Shown here: one piece after another, positions 1 through 5,584 of the stretch
Layout of the letters: every line of letters starts with the position of its first letter
Position numbering within the stretch: position 1 is the stretch's first letter
From: Bacteroidota bacterium
Lineage (GTDB): Bacteria; Bacteroidota; Ignavibacteria; UBA10030
Direction: 5' to 3'
NCBI GenBank assembly: GCA_003519375.1
Contig: DOWV01000317.1
Span: 189-7,679 of the forward strand
Length of the DNA: 7,491 nucleotides
Position numbers and translations under genes: made by a program
Notes under the pieces: model-generated
What the model was told of the DNA's origin: nothing
What the model saw: only the letters and a program-made list of their open reading frames with translations
Database searches by the model: none

Positions 1-416
1 CCGCTCTTCAACGGGAGCCCGTTGCAGACGATATTGATGCCCTCGGTGGCATTGCGGGTGAACGCCAATTCTCCCGCGTCACAGCCAAGCAATTGCCCCG
101 CGGCTGTCTTTACATCCTTCCAAATCTCTTCTGAGTGCCCGGTTTCAGAGACTTTCTCCAGCTCGTCCATTTTCGCCTTGACAGCATCGATCACGGCATA
201 CGGCGAGGCACCGAGACCTCCGGTGTTCATGTAGGCGCGCTCGTCCGTGAGGGGAAATTGAGCCCGGAGTACTTTCCAGAATTGTTCATCGTCCGGAGTC
301 GCCGCCGGCCAGGCCGGCCGCGCAAGAGCTTCCTCGCCCGGCTTGTCCTTAAAACCAGAAAGACTTCCGAACGCAAGCGTCCCCAGCACCGTCTTGAAAA
401 AGTCAATTCGTTTCAT
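1..416 (-). CDS. Class V aminotransferase-fold protein (PLP-dependent), N-terminal part, cut by window edge
   Basis: The first 138 residues are visible; the gene continues beyond base 1. After the leader, residues around 62-72 (AYMNTGGLGASP) and 119-129 (FTRNATEGINI) match the N-terminal pattern of class V aminotransferases of the isopenicillin-N-epimerase and cysteine-desulfurase-like group: a substrate-side loop, then the T-x-x-x-T-E-G/A segment that begins the PLP phosphate-binding part. The PLP-binding lysine lies outside the window, so activity cannot be judged. The N-terminus (MKRIDFFKTVLGTLAFGSLSG) looks like an export leader: a K-R pair, D-F-F-K, then a hydrophobic stretch. It resembles a Tat leader with one arginine replaced by lysine. 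The ATG at 416 follows the upstream stop by 3 bases and has AGGA six bases before it, inside the upstream gene. The fold is well supported; the exact reaction (epimerase, lyase or desulfurase) is unknown. Confidence 0.87.
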   Translation of the reverse strand, partial: MKRIDFFKTVLGTLAFGSLSGFKDKPGEEALARPAWPAATPDDEQFWKVLRAQFPLTDERAYMNTGGLGASPYAVIDAVKAKMDELEKVSETGHSEEIWKDVKTAAGQLLGCDAGELAFTRNATEGINIVCNGLPLKS

Positions 417-419
417 TTG

Positions 420-2702
420 TCATCCTGAAGTGTTGAATTCAATTGTGAGTGTTCCCTTTAATGGATACGGGATTGAGATGGCACCGTTCTTGACCTCCAC
501 GCTTTTACCGTTGACGAGCGCGGAAGTCCTCTCTTCTGATCGTTTGATGTGAATCGTGATGTTGGTTTTTCGAACAGTGTGTGTCGATCGGATGTCATCA
601 AGCCCTTTGATCAATCGCGGACGAACCACCAACCTGTTCAACTCCGGTCTGAGCCCTACGATCTGATGTACATACAGTGCCATGATTTCATACCATATCC
701 ATCCGACGATGCCGACCGGCGGCGCGGGAGGCGTGATGCTGGGTCCCAGATGCTCGAACCACGATCCCGATTTTCCGGTCGGCAGGTTCGTAAGCCAATG
801 AAGCACCCGCCAGACTTTGTCATCGTTGCCTGCTTCAGCATGAGCGCGCGCGACCATAACTGAGTTGAACGGCCAGGGCGCCGGCGGATCCGGCTCGCTG
901 TGCGAGTTGTACCGTGAGTATCCGCCTCCCTCCCACTGCTGACTCCACAGCGTATCGACCCACTGGAGCGTTTTCAAGGAGAGCTCGCTCCTGGGATCTA
1001 TCATTCCGTAGATAATCGGGAACGCCACAACGGTATCCGGATCCATGACGGGATTCTGATCGACAGCGAGCGGCGAACCGGGAGGCATCGCACTCCGATT
1101 CGGAGGAATGCTCCTTGTCTGCCATTCTCCGTTTCTTTTCCTTCGCTTGATCAGGCGGCCGTTTTCGATCATCCTGAACGTTGGGTCGGAAAGAAATGAC
1201 TCTTTCATCTCACGCGCTGCCTGTTGCCATCTCTGCGCGGTAGTATGGTCCCGGAGTGCTTCGGCGATCTCCGCACCTTTTTCCAGTCCCATGATAACCC
1301 AAAACTGGTACGCCATCTCGAATCCGTCTTCAATTCCATGAGGATCGCTGCGTTCCCAGAATTCTCTTTTGTTGTGTACCATTCTTGCCCGCTTGTCAAA
1401 GAACACTTCCTGAAGCGGAAAATCAGCGCAGAGCTTTATCTTGTCCCAGTATTTCCTCACAAGTGCGAAATCCCCTGTCCAGCACAGGTATTCCCACACG
1501 CTGTGAACCAGACTGCCGTTTTGATTCAGCTCCGTATAATCGTACCCGAACCAGCGGCTGGATTCAATCGTACGCCCGTCAAAGCCGATCGCATTCTTGA
1601 GATTGTTTTCAACGAGGAGACGCGCTTCATCCACGAATCCGGATCTCAGAAACCCGATTGCCGCCCAGAGATGATCTATCACCCACTCCATGCAGTATTC
1701 CCAAACACCGGCATCCATGCGGGCGTTGTTGCCCAAGACGGAGCGCAGGCTTGTTTTTGAGACCTTCCAGAGATCATCAAACTCCTTATTTCCGGTTTCG
1801 AGCTTTCCCTTGGTGCTCCAATAGCGGACCGTGCTGTTCCAAAGAACATGAAAGGTCTTCTTTTTGAAAATCTTTTCCCCGCCGTTCAGACAATAGACGT
1901 ACGTTGCCTGCCTCGACCCGCCCGGCGGGATTATCCCGGCGTCAACACGAACGTCATAACGCCCCGCCACGGTCGCCTCTTTTTCAAGTGTGAAGAGCTT
2001 CATCATCGCCAGGCCGCGGGCAAATGCCGCTTTCTCTTTCTCATCGACATAGATTTGATCGAAGAGACCGAAGTTCGCATAGAGTGACAGGCCATGGCGA
2101 ACATGCAACGGCCTGGCGGACGAGTTCGTCACGGTTGCCCGCCGGAAAAGAACCGACCCTTCGCTCGGCGCAAAAAATTCCTCCTCAATGTCACACTCTC
2201 CGGCTTTCCATCGGAGGGAAACAATCGGGACATTCTCTTCGTATTTCCATTCGATCGACGCGAAATTCTCGGGTGTAACCGCATATCCTTTTACTCCGGG
2301 GTACATCCCGTCCTTCTTGGCGCTCCCCGTTTCGCTTTCCTCAAGAGTAACGCCAAAACGGGTGTTCGTGAATCCTCGTTCGGGGTGATAGAGATAGGTG
2401 CTCCACTTTCGACTGAAGAGCCCCGGATTCATGAACGTGAATCCAAGAAAGGTCCCGCTGTTGTCTTTGGGGCAATGCTGTACGACCCCCGTGATGTCGC
2501 CGTTGCCGAAAAAGAAGTAAGCAACACCGGGCAGACAGGTGATGAAATCGGGGTGCATGCGCTGCAACGTGTCAAGGTTCGACTGCGGTTGCGGGACAGG
2601 AGGCAATTCCTCTTTCGGAGAAGCTTCTCCAAATTGCAGCCCGGTGCCGAGCAGTGCACCTGCTGCAGCCGGAGATTTCAGAAAGTCGCGTCTTTTCATC
2701 AT
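420..2702 (-). CDS. Exported six-hairpin glycosidase-like protein with Tat leader (760 aa)
   Basis: The N-terminus reads MMKRRDFLKS, a twin-arginine motif (R4-R5, D-F-L-K) followed by an Ala/Gly/Leu-rich segment to about residue 27, so the protein is probably exported folded through the Tat system. There is no lipobox cysteine. Residues about 50-295 look like an all-beta N-terminal domain. About 300-685 are rich in amphipathic helices and Trp/acid motifs typical of (alpha/alpha)6 six-hairpin glycosidases: GVWEYCMEWVIDHLW (332-346), GIEDGFEMAYQFW (456-468), WEGGGYSRYNSHSEPDP (590-606) and GIVGWIWYEIMALYVHQIVGLRP (664-686). About 687-757 form a small C-terminal beta domain, as in alpha-L-rhamnosidases and their relatives. 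Candidate acids include E335, E339, D343, E458 and D459, but none can be assigned. It starts 3 bases after the upstream gene; a second ATG (2699) directly follows the first and would lose only one residue. A glycoside hydrolase role is inferred; family and substrate are not recognised. Confidence 0.85.
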   Translation of the reverse strand: MMKRRDFLKSPAAAGALLGTGLQFGEASPKEELPPVPQPQSNLDTLQRMHPDFITCLPGVAYFFFGNGDITGVVQHCPKDNSGTFLGFTFMNPGLFSRKWSTYLYHPERGFTNTRFGVTLEESETGSAKKDGMYPGVKGYAVTPENFASIEWKYEENVPIVSLRWKAGECDIEEEFFAPSEGSVLFRRATVTNSSARPLHVRHGLSLYANFGLFDQIYVDEKEKAAFARGLAMMKLFTLEKEATVAGRYDVRVDAGIIPPGGSRQATYVYCLNGGEKIFKKKTFHVLWNSTVRYWSTKGKLETGNKEFDDLWKVSKTSLRSVLGNNARMDAGVWEYCMEWVIDHLWAAIGFLRSGFVDEARLLVENNLKNAIGFDGRTIESSRWFGYDYTELNQNGSLVHSVWEYLCWTGDFALVRKYWDKIKLCADFPLQEVFFDKRARMVHNKREFWERSDPHGIEDGFEMAYQFWVIMGLEKGAEIAEALRDHTTAQRWQQAAREMKESFLSDPTFRMIENGRLIKRRKRNGEWQTRSIPPNRSAMPPGSPLAVDQNPVMDPDTVVAFPIIYGMIDPRSELSLKTLQWVDTLWSQQWEGGGYSRYNSHSEPDPPAPWPFNSVMVARAHAEAGNDDKVWRVLHWLTNLPTGKSGSWFEHLGPSITPPAPPVGIVGWIWYEIMALYVHQIVGLRPELNRLVVRPRLIKGLDDIRSTHTVRKTNITIHIKRSEERTSALVNGKSVEVKNGAISIPYPLKGTLTIEFNTSG
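423..426 (-). promoter_or_regulatory. Ribosome binding site of the class V aminotransferase gene, inside the preceding gene
   Basis: AGGA on the minus strand sits six bases before the ATG at 416 and lies within the last codons of the upstream glycosidase-like gene, whose TGA occupies 422-420. Initiation therefore depends on ribosomes reaching or clearing the end of the upstream gene, the usual arrangement for translational coupling. No better-placed purine-rich motif is seen. Confidence 0.6.
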
Positions 2703-2705
2703 GCG

Positions 2706-4292
2706 CTATTCCTCTTGATATCGGATGTCAACCGACGCTTTCTTCTTTAACTCAATTTCCACATCGACATAGGAGCTATTCTCCACCTTGTTGTTGACGA
2801 AGCGCACCTTCTTCCCGTTGACCTTCGCACCGGCAGCTTTGGCGCCGGACGGAAGAAGCAGATGAAGATGCGTTGCCGCTTTTCCGTGCAGAATCAGTTC
2901 GATCGTCTTGGCCGAATCGTTATGTCCGAACGAGTATTCAAACGCCGCCCCCGATGCACCATACGCCGTGCTCACTGTTGCTTCGTTCCGCCCTGTCACA
3001 ATCCAGCGGGGAGAGAGCCTCACGCGCTGAAAGAGTTTCTGATGATCCACGATGCCCGCCAGACCTTCCACGAGCGCATAGAGCATTGCAGATGATCCCC
3101 ATCCGTCGGTCGGCGAAGCGTCGGGACTGGTACTTGTCTCAACCGTTGAGTGTTTGCCGTCCGGAAAATACCAGAGATAGGTCTCGCCGTTTTTCGTGAG
3201 CGCTTCGTATTTCAGCAGCTGCTCCACTCCATATGCCTCAAATCCATGCTCGAACGCAGCACGTGAGAGCTCACCGCCGACAAGCGGGAGCAGTCCGCCG
3301 TTGCAGTACGCTCCGGCGATGAGCTTCTCGTCACCGAAAATCCCGTCGGGCATCGGCGGATCGATGCTGATCCAGTCTGCGAAAGCCCCGAGCGCCTTCC
3401 CGCGTTTTTGATATTCACGCAGGATGCTCACCGCCATCTCGTGTGTCGGCAAACCGCGGTTGATGTTCATGGGATTGCTGAGACTCAGCTGTTCTTCTTC
3501 GTTCACGCCCTCGATTCTCACCGGAACGAGATGGACATGGTGCGTGTAGAACCTTCCGTTGAAGCAAAGCTTGTTTGAACGCCGACGAAATTCTTCTGCG
3601 AATTGTTTCCATTCCCGGCTGCGTTTTCCGAAGCCGAGACGCGAGGTCAATAATGCCATTTGCGTGAACGCTTCATAGTACCCCGAGAGATCGCCGTGCA
3701 TAATCCCCCAGTAGGTATCATCAGTAACCTGGAAGTTGAGCCAGGAGTGTCGCCCGGCGGTGTAATCAAAATCCCAGGTGTCAATGGTGTATGGACGCTT
3801 GACCAGCTTCGTTTTCTTGTCCCAGCGCCAATCGTCGGTCATGACATAGTTGAGCGCTTTCTCCATTGCCGGCAGCAGCTTCCTTACCCATCGGTCATCG
3901 CCGGTTGCCTGCCATGCAAGGTAGATCGCTTTGATGAACCGGTATTCGACGTCGGCTTCCACGGGAACGCGCACGTACTTCGCCCAGTTTTCCTTTTCGC
4001 ACGGAACCTTTTCGGGCGTCATGGTGAAGTAGTCAAATATCCATCCGCGGGCAGATTGAACCTCGGCAAAGTGGTCAACGAGGCTCTTCATGTCTTTTTC
4101 CCAGTACCGGAACCCGCGCATCATATCGGAATAATCCCGTATCCACAGACTCGGTGTATCCGGCGTTCGATAACCGCGAACGTGCGAGCCGAGCATGGAA
4201 TACTCGGTGACATCTTTCATCAAGAATCCCTGAATCCTCGGGTAAAGAGCATCAATCTGTGCGTGGCCTGATCGAAGGGTCGTTTCTTTCAT
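2706..4292 (-). CDS. Leaderless six-hairpin glycosidase-like protein (528 aa)
   Basis: There is no signal peptide or membrane segment, so it is predicted cytosolic. The body (about residues 20-415) has the features of an (alpha/alpha)6 glycosidase: SLWIRDYSDMMRGFRYWEKD (48-67), a W-x-R-D element like those of GH15, GH65, GH125 and debranching-type enzymes; VEADVEYRFIKAIYLAWQATGD (111-132); DTWDFDYT (171-178); and PDASPTDGWGSSAMLYALVEG (390-410), which resembles the closing Gly-Trp-Gly helix of alpha-L-rhamnosidase-like proteins. A beta-rich tail (about 425-525) follows, containing an AKVNGKKVRF strand pair, as in C-terminal domains of such enzymes. Possible catalytic acids are D53, E112, D114, D175 and D396; none is proven. 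The ATG at 4292 is fixed by an in-frame TAA at 4307-4305. Its Shine-Dalgarno is weak (GGA, six bases upstream), and it begins 19 bases after the UroD-like gene. Glycoside hydrolase is the best reading; the family is not recognised. Confidence 0.83.
   Translation of the reverse strand: MKETTLRSGHAQIDALYPRIQGFLMKDVTEYSMLGSHVRGYRTPDTPSLWIRDYSDMMRGFRYWEKDMKSLVDHFAEVQSARGWIFDYFTMTPEKVPCEKENWAKYVRVPVEADVEYRFIKAIYLAWQATGDDRWVRKLLPAMEKALNYVMTDDWRWDKKTKLVKRPYTIDTWDFDYTAGRHSWLNFQVTDDTYWGIMHGDLSGYYEAFTQMALLTSRLGFGKRSREWKQFAEEFRRRSNKLCFNGRFYTHHVHLVPVRIEGVNEEEQLSLSNPMNINRGLPTHEMAVSILREYQKRGKALGAFADWISIDPPMPDGIFGDEKLIAGAYCNGGLLPLVGGELSRAAFEHGFEAYGVEQLLKYEALTKNGETYLWYFPDGKHSTVETSTSPDASPTDGWGSSAMLYALVEGLAGIVDHQKLFQRVRLSPRWIVTGRNEATVSTAYGASGAAFEYSFGHNDSAKTIELILHGKAATHLHLLLPSGAKAAGAKVNGKKVRFVNNKVENSSYVDVEIELKKKASVDIRYQEE
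2709..2715 (-). promoter_or_regulatory. Ribosome binding site of the Tat-exported glycosidase-like gene
   Basis: AGAGGAA on the minus strand lies in the last codons of the upstream gene, six bases from the first ATG (2702) and nine from the second (2699). Either ATG of the ATGATG pair could be used. The stop TAG of the upstream gene (2708-2706) falls between the site and the start, so the two genes are likely translationally coupled. Confidence 0.65.
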
Positions 4293-4311
4293 AGAAATTC
4301 CGTGTTAGGGT

Positions 4312-5472
4312 TCAGGCGGGATGGCCGGCGAGCTTTTTCGGCACTCCATACGCCTGGCTTGTTTTTCGAACAGCTTCGAGATTTTCCAATGGCGAGGCAG
4401 GCACGACATTGAATCCATCGCCGAGCACGATTCCGCCCGAAGAGCCGAGTATTTCGAGAATTCTCCGCGTTTCAGCTTCCACGCTCTGAGTTGATCCTTC
4501 GAACAGCGTGAGCGGGTCGACGTTTCCATGGAGTACAACTTTGCCTTTCAGATATTTCATCTCCTCCGGCAGGTTTTCTGATCCGTACCCCGTAAGCATG
4601 GTGATGTGCAAATTGTCAAGCAACGCTTCGTGCAGATGAACATTTCTCCCGCACAGATGCATCATGCGGCCGTTATGCAGATTGTTGCCGAACATCCCAT
4701 AGAGCCGGCGGCCGATGGGAACGCAAAACTCGCGGTACTGTTCCAGCGATATGATCTGTGCAGAATCATCCGAATAATTGAGGCCGTCGTTGAGCAGGCG
4801 GTTGGAGATCCTGCGAAATTCCGTTTCCACTTCGATGTAACGGTTCGTAATCTTCTGGAGAAACGACTTGCACGTTTCCGGCGACTCGAGGAGCCATGTG
4901 TAGAAGTTGGGCCCCGCGAGATCGACCGCCGCCATGAACGGACTGTCAGCGTTGATACCAAGCGTCACCTGCACGGGAATACGCTCCCCATTCAACCTGA
5001 CGTCAACCTCCTCAACGAGCCTTTTCATCTCGTAGTACCAGTCGAGCCTTCTTCCCCAAAGTGTCTCACGCCAGTCGGGGAGCACAAAGTGATTCAATTC
5101 ATCGAGTGAGTTGATCCTCTGGATAGTCTGCGGCGTCTCATTCTCCTGCCAGAAAATATCGCATCCGCACCCGCTTGAATTGGTCACATTCTGAAAGTCC
5201 GGCGAGACGGTGAGAAGCGGCATGGTGAACCAATCGTCGGGGATTTGCTCTATGCGCCATTTAAGGTTTCCGAGCTGGTGGACCAGCTGCGTTTTCGGAT
5301 CTTTGAAATATTCCGCAAACGTCACACCACGCTCGTGAAGAAGGTACCGGGCCTCGATACCGAGCAGGACCGGCGCCCGATCGAACCACTTGAATCGATA
5401 CGCCGCCTCAAGCCTTTTTCTGCTTTTCTCGATCTCGCTGATCGGATACTGTATGTTTATGGTATGGAGCAT
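4312..5472 (-). CDS. Uroporphyrinogen decarboxylase superfamily protein, probable corrinoid-type methyltransferase (386 aa)
   Basis: Length and motif order fit the UroD superfamily TIM barrel: a Phe/Arg-rich N-terminus (RFKWFDRAPVLLG, 26-38), a middle segment LGINADSPFMAAVDLAG (171-187), MHLCGRN (271-277), TGYGSENLPEEMKYLKGK (294-311), LHGNVDPLTLFEG (314-326) and the ending GDGFNVVPASPLENLEAV (351-368). The H-x-C-G motif at 272-275 matches two zinc ligands of MtaA/MtbA-like methyltransferases, which move methyl groups between corrinoid proteins and thiols. This, plus the absence of the heme-enzyme N-terminal arginine signature, argues against true heme HemE. The position where those methyltransferases carry the third ligand (G-C-G) reads G-D-G here. 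A strong site GGAGGA lies eight bases before the ATG. The protein has no leader and is cytosolic. Its link to glycosidases suggests handling of methylated sugars or another C1 step, but that is inference. Confidence 0.88.
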   Translation of the reverse strand: MLHTINIQYPISEIEKSRKRLEAAYRFKWFDRAPVLLGIEARYLLHERGVTFAEYFKDPKTQLVHQLGNLKWRIEQIPDDWFTMPLLTVSPDFQNVTNSSGCGCDIFWQENETPQTIQRINSLDELNHFVLPDWRETLWGRRLDWYYEMKRLVEEVDVRLNGERIPVQVTLGINADSPFMAAVDLAGPNFYTWLLESPETCKSFLQKITNRYIEVETEFRRISNRLLNDGLNYSDDSAQIISLEQYREFCVPIGRRLYGMFGNNLHNGRMMHLCGRNVHLHEALLDNLHITMLTGYGSENLPEEMKYLKGKVVLHGNVDPLTLFEGSTQSVEAETRRILEILGSSGGIVLGDGFNVVPASPLENLEAVRKTSQAYGVPKKLAGHPA

Positions 5473-5480
5473 GACCCGTT

Positions 5481-5486
5481 TCCTCC
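5481..5486 (-). promoter_or_regulatory. Strong ribosome binding site of the UroD-like gene
   Basis: GGAGGA on the minus strand, eight bases from the ATG at 5472. It is the strongest Shine-Dalgarno in the window and lies just downstream of the heptad and hairpin spacer. This gene can therefore be initiated independently of the upstream gene, unlike the genes that follow it. Confidence 0.75.
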
Positions 5487-5492
5487 ACGCTC

Positions 5493-5582
5493 ACTTGAAA
5501 CTTCAAACCTTAAACTCCAAACTCGTCCGCCAGAGGCGGATCCGCCTTCGGCGGAAAACTTGAGACTTTAAACTGCAAACTC
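5493..5582. repeat. Heptad-repeat spacer: two ACTTNAA arrays flanking a double hairpin
   Basis: On the plus strand the left array reads ACTTGAA, ACTTCAA, ACCTTAA, ACTCCAA, ACTC (5493-5524). The right array reads ACTTGAG, ACTTTAA, ACTGCAA, ACTC (5558-5582). The two arrays align as a direct repeat that differs by one 7-bp unit plus point changes. Between them are two back-to-back hairpins. The block fills most of the 112-bp gap between the UroD-like gene and the gene upstream of it and contains no open reading frame of note. It looks like a dispersed intergenic repeat; its function is unknown. Confidence 0.85.
5526..5555. repeat. Tandem perfect hairpins, 30-bp near-palindrome
   Basis: Two adjacent 15-base units share identical 6-bp arms: TCCGCC-AGA-GGCGGA (5526-5540) and TCCGCC-TTC-GGCGGA (5541-5555). 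They meet in the 12-bp palindrome GGCGGATCCGCC (5535-5546), so the 30 bases can fold as two small hairpins or one long imperfect stem. No T-run follows on either strand, which argues against an intrinsic terminator. The RNA copy on the minus strand lies between two genes and could act in mRNA stability or processing, but this is not shown. Confidence 0.85.
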
Positions 5583-5584
5583 TT

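Noticed and set aside
304..318. Palindrome GCCGGCC-A-GGCCGGC as a regulatory or recombination site
   Set aside because: It falls inside the coding sequence (Arg-Pro-Ala-Trp-Pro-Ala codons) and is explained by GC-rich Ala, Arg and Pro codons.
2094..2750. Plus-strand open frame of 218 codons
   Set aside because: It lies antisense to the Tat-leader glycosidase-like gene, has arginine- and serine-rich shadow composition, no domain motifs and no ribosome site. The minus-strand frame is clearly the coding one.
3660..4271. Plus-strand open frame of 203 codons
   Set aside because: Antisense to the 528-residue glycosidase-like gene, mirroring its codon pattern; no recognisable motifs.
4606..5109. 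Plus-strand open frame of 167 codons
   Set aside because: Exact antisense of the well-supported UroD-like gene.
4312..5472. Heme-pathway HemE
   Set aside because: The H-x-C-G motif and overall motif pattern match the methyltransferase branch of the superfamily, and the neighbours are not heme genes.
5526..5555. Intrinsic transcription terminator
   Set aside because: The stems are GC-rich, but no run of T follows on either strand, and the downstream genes look like part of the same transcription unit.
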